A stretch of 12,062 nt of DNA from an uncultured Bacilli bacterium (GTDB taxonomy: Bacteria > Bacillota_I > Bacilli_A > RF39 > UBA660). The notes under the pieces are model-generated. The model was not told where the DNA came from. It made no database searches and saw only the letters and a list, made by a program, of their open reading frames with translations. The stretch's first letter is position 1. Each line of letters opens with the position of its first letter. The translations under genes were made by a program, and so were the position numbers. Of the stretch, positions 1-6,383 are shown piece after piece. Where the stretch lies: the NCBI GenBank assembly GCA_910585915.1, contig CAJUGF010000033.1:4886-16947 (forward strand), in the 5' to 3' direction.

Positions 1-932
1 AGAATCCAGATGACGGAAAAAATCCAGACGATGGAAAGAATCCAGATGACGGAAAGGATCCAGATGACGGAAAGGATCCAGATGATGAAAAACCAAGTCA
101 TGAGCATAATTATGTATTTATCTCTTATGATGAACATTATGAGTATTATAAGTGTTCATGCGGTGATTCTAAGAAAAATTTACATAATCTTTCAGATGGT
201 GTAGAAAAAGATGGATATACTGAATATGCTTGTTTGAATGAAGGTTGTGGTTATGTCAAAAGAGTTCCATTAGAAATACCAGATCATGAATGTCAATTTG
301 GCGAGTGGTATTCTTACAATGCTGAAGTGGAACGAAGATATTGTGAATGTGGAGAGTATGAAGAACGTTCTCATACATTGAATACTGTAACCTCACATGA
401 GTCTTATCAAGATGGAAGTCATAAAGTGATTCAAGATACTAAGTGTCAAACTTGTGACTATACAGCAGAAAATACTTTCGATGAGGCATGTGTTTGTGAT
501 ATTCTTATAGATGATAAGGATGAAAAGAACGAACTATGGGCATGTGCTTGTGGTTATCAAATACCAGTTCTTCATATTTTTGATAATGGTACTTTAAGTG
601 ATGGCGTTACAACCTACAATTGTATTAATTCTGGTTGTAGTTATTCTTATCAAAATGAACATATTCATACAACTGATACTCGCTTTGATAAAGTAAGTGA
701 AGAAAATTATTGTGGTGATTCTGTTCTTTATTGTACCGATTGTAATATGGTGCTGGAGAGTGTACCAGTTTATGATCATGATTTCTTAGAAACTGATAAT
801 GCAGCTAGTATTGATTATGATTGTATTAACTGTGATTATAGTTATGAACAAATAAAAAATCCATTCTTACAATCTTCTGTTGTTGAAGAAGAAGGAATGA
901 GTCGAACACTTACATTAGATGAAGAAGAGTAA
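1..932 (+). CDS. Cys/His-repeat surface protein, 3' part (5' end outside window)
   Basis: The frame is open from the first base, so the true start lies upstream. The visible 310 residues begin with five NPDDGK-type hexapeptides (3-92), a hydrophilic linker. Then come four tandem units of 64-66 residues. Each has an HxH, HxC or CxC pair, a CxC or CxxC pair usually followed by Gly, and about 25 residues later a Cx2-4C pair usually followed by a residue and Tyr. Units 1 and 3 are closest (LHNLSDG...CLNEGCGY against LHIFDNG...CINSGCSY). The protein ends in an acidic tail, LTLDEEE. Similar Cys-pair repeats are common in clostridial surface proteins; I infer an extracellular role with disulfides or bound metal, but neither is shown. 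No sorting motif is visible at the C-terminus. It stops 19 bases before the favoured start of the first signal peptidase, so it is probably cotranscribed. Function unknown; the reading frame itself is secure. Confidence 0.85.
   Translation, partial: NPDDGKNPDDGKNPDDGKDPDDGKDPDDEKPSHEHNYVFISYDEHYEYYKCSCGDSKKNLHNLSDGVEKDGYTEYACLNEGCGYVKRVPLEIPDHECQFGEWYSYNAEVERRYCECGEYEERSHTLNTVTSHESYQDGSHKVIQDTKCQTCDYTAENTFDEACVCDILIDDKDEKNELWACACGYQIPVLHIFDNGTLSDGVTTYNCINSGCSYSYQNEHIHTTDTRFDKVSEENYCGDSVLYCTDCNMVLESVPVYDHDFLETDNAASIDYDCINCDYSYEQIKNPFLQSSVVEEEGMSRTLTLDEEE
3..92 (+). repeat. Five 18-bp tandem repeats encoding (N/D)PDDGK
   Basis: Five consecutive 18-bp units (3-20, 21-38, 39-56, 57-74, 75-92) encode NPDDGK, NPDDGK, NPDDGK, DPDDGK and DPDDEK. 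They differ from each other by only a few bases. Because 18 is a multiple of three, slippage would change linker length without breaking the frame. The array probably continues upstream of the window. Confidence 0.9.
147..839 (+). repeat. Four degenerate ~64-residue Cys/His protein repeats
   Basis: The Cys-rich cores lie at 147-254, 339-461, 537-644 and 729-839. Their starts are 192, 198 and 192 bases apart, so the period is 64-66 codons. Each core runs from an aromatic residue followed by CxC or CxxC to Cx2-4C plus Tyr. The HxH-like pair precedes each core (HEH, HEC, CVC, HIH), and a further HD follows the third. The repeats are protein-level only; the DNA has diverged. Confidence 0.75.
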
Positions 933-941
933 ATGAAAAGT

Positions 942-946
942 GGTGA
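942..946 (+). promoter_or_regulatory. Ribosome binding site GGTGA that selects the ATG at 952
   Basis: GGTGA matches the 3' part of the AGGAGGTGA consensus and ends five bases before ATG 952. The upstream in-frame GTG at 940 has only an A-rich stretch before it, so 952 is the better start. Confidence 0.55.
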
Positions 947-951
947 AAGAA

Positions 952-1611
952 ATGAAAACGGGAAAAAAATGGTACCAGTCAGCTAGTAATTGGTTTGTCA
1001 TTGTGGCTTGTGTGATATTGGTTCCTATACTAATAATTAATCTTAGTATTATGTTTCAGGCCAAAACTAATGAGGATGTTGTTCCAAGTATTTTTGGATA
1101 TAAGCCTTTTATGGTTTTGTCTGGATCAATGGAAACAGAAATTAGAAAAGGGGATTTGATTATTACCAAAATAGTTGATCCATCCGCTTTGCAAAAAGAT
1201 GATGTAATAGCATTCCGTGATGTGGAAGGGACTGTTACAACGCATCGTATTATTGATATTGTTGTGAAAGATGGAAAAACATATTTTGTGACGAAGGGTG
1301 ACAACAATAGTTCTCAAGATCTTAATTTAGTAGAATTTGAAGATGTAGAAGGAATTTATGTGGGACGTATTCCAGGAATTGGTTCTATTATGAAAAGTTT
1401 ATCAGAACCAGTTACAATTGTTATTGTATTACTTGTCATTACTCTAGCGTTTGTGATTGGATTTACTATTTCCAATAAAAAACAACGAGAATTAGAAAGA
1501 CAAGAATTCTTAGAATATAAGCGTCAGAAAGAACTAGAGGCACAACTAGAAAAAGAAAAACAAGAGAAAAAGAAAACTACTAGTTCCAAGAGTAAGTCTA
1601 AAAAGGCTTAG
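952..1611 (+). CDS. sipW: SipW-type (ER-like) signal peptidase I, first copy
   Basis: Membrane-bound signal peptidase of the S26B group, which uses a Ser/His pair instead of the Ser/Lys pair of ordinary bacterial enzymes. Numbered from ATG 952 (219 aa), the catalytic Ser59 lies in SGSME, the general-base His98 in TTHRI and the conserved Asp117 in KGDNN. Hydrophobic segments at about 14-32 and 155-172 give an N-terminal and a C-terminal membrane anchor. A cytoplasmic tail of about 45 residues, rich in Lys, Glu and Ser, follows and contains QEFLEY. An in-frame GTG at 940 would add four residues but has a poorer ribosome binding site. The next gene encodes a SipW-class substrate, mirroring sipW-tasA of B. 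subtilis, so the likely job is removing that signal peptide. Family assignment is secure; substrate pairing is inferred from position. Confidence 0.93.
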   Translation: MKTGKKWYQSASNWFVIVACVILVPILIINLSIMFQAKTNEDVVPSIFGYKPFMVLSGSMETEIRKGDLIITKIVDPSALQKDDVIAFRDVEGTVTTHRIIDIVVKDGKTYFVTKGDNNSSQDLNLVEFEDVEGIYVGRIPGIGSIMKSLSEPVTIVIVLLVITLAFVIGFTISNKKQRELERQEFLEYKRQKELEAQLEKEKQEKKKTTSSKSKSKKA

Positions 1612-1621
1612 ATTAGATTTG

Positions 1622-1645
1622 GTAAACTGCCTTTATGGCGTTTAC
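1622..1645 (+). other. Hairpin between signal peptidase and fibre gene
   Basis: GTAAAC (1622-1627) pairs with GTTTAC (1640-1645), and GCC (1629-1631) with GGC (1637-1639), with T1628 bulged and a TTTAT loop. No T-run follows, so it is not a standard terminator. It could be an mRNA processing or stability element. Confidence 0.5.
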
Positions 1646-1667
1646 ATAGATTAGAAAGTTTTATACT
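1641..1667 (+). promoter_or_regulatory. Weak SigA-like promoter candidate for the fibre gene
   Basis: TTTACA (1641-1646) resembles the -35 TTGACA with one mismatch, and TATACT (1662-1667) resembles the -10 TATAAT with one mismatch. The 15-bp spacer is short, which weakens the call. The -10 lies inside a second hairpin (AGAAAGT 1653-1659 with ACTTTCT 1665-1671). Confidence 0.3.
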
Positions 1668-1670
1668 TTC

Positions 1671-1690
1671 TATGCATAGTACTATGCATA
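1671..1690 (+). promoter_or_regulatory. Perfect 20-bp palindrome upstream of the fibre gene
   Basis: TATGCATAGT (1671-1680) is followed directly by its exact reverse complement (1681-1690), with no spacer and no mismatch. If the candidate promoter at 1641-1667 is real, the palindrome covers the start of transcription, where a repressor operator would sit. I cannot name a regulator that binds it. Confidence 0.5.
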
Positions 1691-1704
1691 CAAAATGTAT
1701 TATA

Positions 1705-1713
1705 AGGAGGTGA
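1705..1713 (+). promoter_or_regulatory. Consensus ribosome binding site of the fibre gene
   Basis: AGGAGGTGA is a full match to the anti-Shine-Dalgarno complement, four bases before ATG 1718 (seven counted from the GG of GGAGG). It fits a highly translated structural protein. Confidence 0.85.
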
Positions 1714-1717
1714 AAAT

Positions 1718-2500
1718 ATGAAGAAGTTATCTGTAGTAGGTGTATTAGCAATGTTAGTTACTGTTTCTCTTTACTCTGTAAGTGGAACTTATGCTAAATA
1801 TACATCAAAAATTGACTTTACTGATGAAGCAAGAGTTGCTAAATGGCAATTGTTATTAGATGGAAATAAAGTTACTACAACTCAAAATATTAATCTATTT
1901 AAAGATTCTTATAGTGTTGATGGAAAAGGCGTTTACGTTCAATCTATTGACAATGCTAAAGTTGTAGCTCCAGGAACTACTGGTTTTTACGATCTTAAGT
2001 TATCTGGTGATATGGAAGTTAGATATCAATTAGAAGTTTTAGTTGATGCTGCTGCTAATGATTTCGTAGTTTACTATGATTTAGATAATGATGGTAAAGT
2101 TACCAACATGTCAAAAACTAAGAATGGTCAAGCTTATGAATATCATCCAATCAGATATACTATTGAAAAGCTTAATAGTGATGGAACTACTACTCCAACT
2201 ACTATTCCAGTAAATGGATTAACATTTGCTCAACTTAAGGCTGCTCTTGCTAAATATAATTCTAGCAATAGTTATGCTCCAGGAGCATTCACCAAAAATT
2301 ATAGAATTTCTTGGGCTTGGGATGCTGTAAATGCAAATGATGGTAGTGCTACTGCTACTGCAAGTAGTAATACTTTAAGTGCTGATAATGCAAACGCATT
2401 AGATACATTTGCTGGTGAAAATCTATCTGCTGATGCTGATAAGATTAATTTCGCTGTAACTGTAGTAGCTACTCAAGTTGCTGAAGATTATGCAAAATAA
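1718..2500 (+). CDS. TasA/camelysin-like fibre protein with SipW-class signal peptide
   Basis: The 260-aa protein opens with a signal peptide of the SipW-cognate class: a hydrophobic stretch (about 4-20), then SGTYAKYTS (22-30) and ARVAKW (38-43). Cleavage is expected after Ala26, by analogy with GGTWA in TasA. The mature part is Ala/Thr/Asn/Asp-rich and has no cysteine. It shows landmarks of the TasA/camelysin beta-sandwich type: PGTTGFYDL (85-93), ISWAW (197-201), LDTFAG (228-233) and a last strand ending VVATQ (249-253). DLDNDGKVT (121-129) resembles a calcium-binding loop. TasA forms the protein fibres of B. subtilis biofilms, and camelysin is its Bacillus cereus relative; a fibre or surface-subunit role here is inferred from class, context and strong translation signals. 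It lies directly after a SipW gene. Class is secure, polymerisation is not shown. Confidence 0.85.
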   Translation: MKKLSVVGVLAMLVTVSLYSVSGTYAKYTSKIDFTDEARVAKWQLLLDGNKVTTTQNINLFKDSYSVDGKGVYVQSIDNAKVVAPGTTGFYDLKLSGDMEVRYQLEVLVDAAANDFVVYYDLDNDGKVTNMSKTKNGQAYEYHPIRYTIEKLNSDGTTTPTTIPVNGLTFAQLKAALAKYNSSNSYAPGAFTKNYRISWAWDAVNANDGSATATASSNTLSADNANALDTFAGENLSADADKINFAVTVVATQVAEDYAK

Positions 2501-2521
2501 TTGAAGTACAATAGTATTTTA

Positions 2522-2575
2522 GGGAGCTTTTTAGCTTCCAAATAAACCTATGAATTCTCATGGGTTTATTTGGAA
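2522..2575 (+). other. Two overlapping hairpins after the fibre gene
   Basis: GGGAGCT (2522-2528) can pair with AGCTTCC (2533-2539), with one G-U pair. A much longer stem pairs 2536-2553 with 2558-2575 (core CCAAATAAACC with GGTTTATTTGG), with one wobble and an ATTC loop. The two share only 2536-2539. No T-run follows the long stem, so full termination is unlikely. It could slow decay or cause partial termination, leaving more fibre mRNA than adhesin mRNA. Confidence 0.65.
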
Positions 2576-2602
2576 ATTAAATATTTTAAAGGAGGTAAAA
2601 GT

Positions 2603-5600
2603 ATGAAGGATTATTCGAATAGTGAAGTGGAAGAGGAAAAACAAAAGAAGAAAAAAATTATTCTCATTATTTTAATTATCTTATTACTTTTACTAATTAC
2701 AAGCTGTACATCAAAATTTTTTGGTACAATTGGAAATTTGTTTCATAATATTGGGTATTTTGATATTAATGATAAGACAAATGATCCTGAAAGTATTGTA
2801 AATCGTGAGTTAAGATTTTATAGTGATTCTTATGATATGTATATGAATGATTCTAAAGTGAAACTTGGTTTTACTTATGAACTTATTAATCCTGATCAAT
2901 TGGTTTGTACTACTAGTGATGCTGAAATTGCCACTTGTTATGTAGATGGTAATTATGTTGTAGTTACACCCAAAAAGGTTGGCAAAGTTGAGGTTATTTT
3001 ACAAACTACTGTCAACGGAAAAGTTTATAAAGCGATTGCTAAAGTAAATGTTTTAGATGCTTCTCAAGGTATATATTTATTTAAGGAATCTGATACAATT
3101 AATATTAATTATACTGATGAATATATTTTTAGTTATCGTGTTGATGGAATTCGCGGAAAAATTACTGTTACTTCCAGTGATGAATCAATAGCTAAAGCAA
3201 TTATTGAAAATGGAGTCATTAAAATTATTCCAGTAAGGCCTGGAACTGTGACTATTACAATTACTATTGAGGATGAAAATGGAAAAGTTACCATTAAAGA
3301 ATTTGAAGTTACTATTACAGGGGATCCAAATAAAAATACATCCAATCCAACTAAACCAAGTAATCCTAATGGTAATGGAGGTAGTACATCGGGTGATCGT
3401 GATAAAGATCGCAATAGTCTTTTGAAAAGTTTAGGTATATCAAGTGGAACATTAAACTTTAATCCTGGTGTATATTCTTATAATGTTGGAGTTGGATCTA
3501 ATGTTTCTAATGTAACTCTTACTCCTGTACTAAGTAGTTCAAAAGCAAATATGACATTTACTTTTAATGGTAAAGAAGTGAGTTCTCTTAATGATTTGAA
3601 ATTAAAAACTGGAGATAATACTGTTATTATTACTGTTCGTGCCGAAGATGGTAGTGTTAGTAAATATACTGTTGTTATTAATAAGGCTGCTGATAAAGAT
3701 AATACACTTAGTAGTCTTACAGTTAATAATGGAGAAATGAGTCCTACTTTTTCAAAAGATGAACTTAATTATAATGTTTATGTAACAAATGGTTCTAGTT
3801 TTGATATTAAATCTACTTTAAGTAGTCCTAAGTCAAAAGTTGAGTATATTTATAATGGACAAAAGGTTGATTCTTTGGACGGATTAAAATTAGAGAATGG
3901 ACATTCTACTGTTCAAATAAAAGTTACTAGTGAAGATGGTGTAGATAGAATATATACCGTACATGTTTATCCGAAAAAAAGTGATAATAATAAGTTAAGT
4001 AACTTGGAAGCTATTGGTTTTGAAATGGATGAGAAATTTGCATCTGATCATAATTCTTATCATGTAAGTGTTCCTTATGAGACTTCGAAAATATCATTTA
4101 CTGCTGTAGCAGAAGATACAAGAAGTACAGTTACTTATAAGTTAAGTAATAAAACATTTAATGGTAAAATTGATAGTTTAGAAAATATTCCTTTAGTTGA
4201 GGGAGATAATTTAGTTGAGGTTACAGTTACAAGTGAGAGTGGTATCTCTAATACTTATACTATTACAGTTCATCGTGCAGAACGAAGTATTGCTTTGGAA
4301 AGTAATGAACATGTAATTAATTTTGAGAATACTCCTTATCCAGTGGTTTATTACATTTTAGATGATGGTAATAAAACAAGTAGTTATGACTATCATGATG
4401 TTAAAGTTAGTTTTTCTAATTACAAAGGAACTTATGAGATTCAAGATGGTAAAATTATTCTTAACCCAGATGTTTCTATGAAAAATAAAACTACAGAGAT
4501 TGAAGTTCGTTATTTTGACAAAGTTGTAAAAGGAACTTTGAAATTTGAAATGAATCATTATACTTTGACTCCAGATAGTAGTTCTTATGAATTAGATTTG
4601 GATAATGGTGAAGGAACACAGGATATTATTTTAAATACTAATTTATTTAATAAGGGAACTGTTGTATCTAATATTCCAGGAGGTATTCGTATTTCTTCTA
4701 AAGAGGATCCAAGACTTTATGTTGATGTTAAGACGGATTCGAAGTTAATTACTTTGTCTGGAAAGAATGAAGATGGTAAGGTATCATCAGTTGCTATTAC
4801 TGCTACTGCTACTGGAAAGAGTGGTGTAGCAACAATCTCTGTATCTGGTAGTGCTTTTGGAGAGACCGTTGCTACATTCCCAGTTCAAATCACTTTGGTT
4901 CAAAAATATGATGTTGTGATTTATGCTAATGGTGGGTTCTTTCAAAAATATGAGACTGATTCTGTAAGTTTTAGAGTATCTAACCTTGAGGCAATAGATT
5001 TGACAGAATATGTTGCTTATAAAGAAGCTACTGGCAATTGTATGTATTATGTATTAGATCATTTCAATACAAAAGAAGATGGATCTGGTACAAAATATGG
5101 TACCAATGATATTATTAAAAATTTAGATCATGATTTAACGTTATATGCCATTTATAATACGAAGGAATCTCAGTATATTGAGGTCACTATTCCTGCTCAT
5201 TATTATTTGTATGATGAGGATGATCGAGGTATTGAGTTATTTCATAATGATGAGTATTTTAAGCTCTATGGTAAAGATAAAATTATTTATCCTGGTGCAC
5301 GTGGTTCTTATGTTCAAACGATTATGAATCGAGATAATCAGAAGATTGAAATAACAGGAATGAATTTAGAAGAAGATACCATTTGTATTACTGGAAAAGG
5401 ATGTTTGAATATGGGATATATTATTAAATATTCACCAGTAAATTCTAATAATACGCATTATTATTATGGAAGTAGTACACAATATTCTATTTTGAATAAA
5501 GATAGTGCTACTAGTATTAATCAATCTCATACTTCAAGAAACATTCCATTTACACCTAATACTATTGGTATACCAAATGGTGAAGGTGTTGAGATTTCTC

Positions 5601-5737
5601 TTTTATGGGAATGGGTAGATGTTGATGATGATTTGGATACTTTAATTGGTATGGAAGCTGCCAATTTAAATGATGAATATAAGTTGACAGTGAGAATTGA
5701 TTTTACCAGATTGCATTCTCATTGTAAATTGGATTAA
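2603..5737 (+). CDS. Large membrane-anchored adhesin with TasA-like C-terminal domain
   Basis: The start is ATG 2603, seven bases after AAAGGAGG; an in-frame TTG at 2570 falls inside the preceding hairpin. The 1044-aa product has a charged N-terminus, a hydrophobic segment (about 19-32) and a possible lipobox ITSC with Cys35. Visible domains in order: two bacterial Ig-like (Big) domains (about 70-152 and 157-241); a Pro/Asn/Gly-rich linker (242-271); three cadherin-like beta-sandwich repeats (272-362, 368-457, 464-559); beta-rich sequence I cannot assign (560-768); one Listeria-Bacteroides repeat (about 769-852; YANGG and NTKEDGSGTKY); and a C-terminal domain (about 880-1044) with PGARGSY, LLWEW and LDTLIG, the same landmarks as the upstream fibre protein. 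I infer an extracellular adhesin or fibre-capping/anchoring protein. No LPXTG motif is present. Whether it is a lipoprotein or simply N-terminally anchored is open. Confidence 0.88.
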   Translation: MKDYSNSEVEEEKQKKKKIILIILIILLLLLITSCTSKFFGTIGNLFHNIGYFDINDKTNDPESIVNRELRFYSDSYDMYMNDSKVKLGFTYELINPDQLVCTTSDAEIATCYVDGNYVVVTPKKVGKVEVILQTTVNGKVYKAIAKVNVLDASQGIYLFKESDTININYTDEYIFSYRVDGIRGKITVTSSDESIAKAIIENGVIKIIPVRPGTVTITITIEDENGKVTIKEFEVTITGDPNKNTSNPTKPSNPNGNGGSTSGDRDKDRNSLLKSLGISSGTLNFNPGVYSYNVGVGSNVSNVTLTPVLSSSKANMTFTFNGKEVSSLNDLKLKTGDNTVIITVRAEDGSVSKYTVVINKAADKDNTLSSLTVNNGEMSPTFSKDELNYNVYVTNGSSFDIKSTLSSPKSKVEYIYNGQKVDSLDGLKLENGHSTVQIKVTSEDGVDRIYTVHVYPKKSDNNKLSNLEAIGFEMDEKFASDHNSYHVSVPYETSKISFTAVAEDTRSTVTYKLSNKTFNGKIDSLENIPLVEGDNLVEVTVTSESGISNTYTITVHRAERSIALESNEHVINFENTPYPVVYYILDDGNKTSSYDYHDVKVSFSNYKGTYEIQDGKIILNPDVSMKNKTTEIEVRYFDKVVKGTLKFEMNHYTLTPDSSSYELDLDNGEGTQDIILNTNLFNKGTVVSNIPGGIRISSKEDPRLYVDVKTDSKLITLSGKNEDGKVSSVAITATATGKSGVATISVSGSAFGETVATFPVQITLVQKYDVVIYANGGFFQKYETDSVSFRVSNLEAIDLTEYVAYKEATGNCMYYVLDHFNTKEDGSGTKYGTNDIIKNLDHDLTLYAIYNTKESQYIEVTIPAHYYLYDEDDRGIELFHNDEYFKLYGKDKIIYPGARGSYVQTIMNRDNQKIEITGMNLEEDTICITGKGCLNMGYIIKYSPVNSNNTHYYYGSSTQYSILNKDSATSINQSHTSRNIPFTPNTIGIPNGEGVEISLLWEWVDVDDDLDTLIGMEAANLNDEYKLTVRIDFTRLHSHCKLD
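3416..4279 (+). repeat. Three tandem cadherin-like beta-sandwich repeats in the adhesin
   Basis: Three units of about 90-96 residues share the pattern L-x-x-L, a turn, Y-x-V-x-V, then a Leu/Gly-Asp-Asn motif and V-x-[AS]-E-[DS]-G followed by YT[VI]. Examples are TVRAEDGSVSKYTVVI, KVTSEDGVDRIYTVHV and TVTSESGISNTYTITV. This matches the cadherin-like beta-sandwich repeat common in bacterial surface proteins. Confidence 0.8.
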
Positions 5738-5751
5738 AATAGGGGATTATG

Positions 5752-6366
5752 ATGAAGGTATTTAAAAAGGTGCTAATTATTTTTGCTTCTATTATGGTAG
5801 GTCTATTGATGCTATTTAACGTTTATCAATATGTTTGTCTTAATGTTTTACATGAAGATTTGGCTGTAATTCAAGGGTACGCTATTCTTGAAGTTGTTAG
5901 TGGCTCTATGGAACCTACTATTCATGTGGGAGATTTGATTGTTATTGATACAAAGTGTAGTGAGTTTCATGTTAATGATATTGTTACATTTCGTGATGAC
6001 AATGACAATTTTGTGACCCATCGAATTATTTCTATTCAAGATGAGAAAATGATTACAAAGGGTGATAATAATAATTCTTCTGATGAAGAAAGCGATCTTA
6101 ATACTATTGTTGGTAGGTATTTATTTCGCTTGCCAGCACTAGGGATGATTATGGCATCTTTGAAAACACCATTTGTGATGGTGATGATATTAATTGTTGG
6201 TGTTCTTTTGTGTTTATTTGTTAGTATGGATAAGGATGGAAATCTTATTCAAAGTGAAGAAGAAAAAGAATATCAAGAATTTTTGGAATTTCAAAAAAAA
6301 GAAGAAAAGGAGAAAAAGGAAAAGACTAGTAAGACTTCGAAGAAAGGTTTGAAGAAAAAAGATTAA
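5752..6366 (+). CDS. sipW: SipW-type (ER-like) signal peptidase I, second copy
   Basis: A second S26B-type signal peptidase, 204 aa from ATG 5752. Catalytic Ser52 is in SGSME, His90 in VTHRI and Asp105 in KGDNN, all matching the first copy. Membrane segments lie at about 7-28 and 141-158. The cytoplasmic tail is Lys/Glu-rich and carries QEFLEF, close to QEFLEY of the first copy. AGGGGA (5741-5746) sits five bases before ATG 5752 and only two before ATG 5749, which decides for 5752. The gene starts 14 bases after the adhesin stop and ends 17 bases before the next gene, whose product carries a SipW-class signal. The two copies differ strongly outside the catalytic motifs, so this is an old duplication or independent gain. 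A division of substrates between them is inferred only from order. Confidence 0.93.
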   Translation: MKVFKKVLIIFASIMVGLLMLFNVYQYVCLNVLHEDLAVIQGYAILEVVSGSMEPTIHVGDLIVIDTKCSEFHVNDIVTFRDDNDNFVTHRIISIQDEKMITKGDNNNSSDEESDLNTIVGRYLFRLPALGMIMASLKTPFVMVMILIVGVLLCLFVSMDKDGNLIQSEEEKEYQEFLEFQKKEEKEKKEKTSKTSKKGLKKKD

Positions 6367-6383
6367 GATAAGGAGAAAAAAAG

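Noticed and set aside
10..204. ATG-initiated 64-aa reading frame rich in MTERIQ repeats
   Set aside because: It is the out-of-phase reading of the 18-bp repeats. The phase that continues through 932 gives a coherent NPDDGK linker and Cys/His repeats.
234..932. A gene starting at the TTG or ATG near 234
   Set aside because: The same frame is open back to base 3 and contains the linker and the first Cys repeat, so the protein is cut by the window edge rather than starting here.
933..986. Short ATG frame right after the first stop
   Set aside because: It ends after 17 codons and overlaps the start of the signal peptidase gene, which has the better ribosome binding site.
1622..1645. Terminator after the first signal peptidase
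   Set aside because: The stem is followed by ATAGATTAG, with no T-run.
2570..2602. TTG start for the adhesin
   Set aside because: It lies in the descending arm of a hairpin and has no ribosome binding site, whereas ATG 2603 follows AAAGGAGG at good spacing.
3133..3414. Antisense 93-aa frame, and a similar 97-aa frame at 8706-8999 on the minus strand
   Set aside because: Both oppose well-supported proteins, have no promoter or ribosome binding site, and their Ser/Ile/Val-rich composition is what antisense of Glu/Asp/Thr/Asn-rich AT-rich genes gives.
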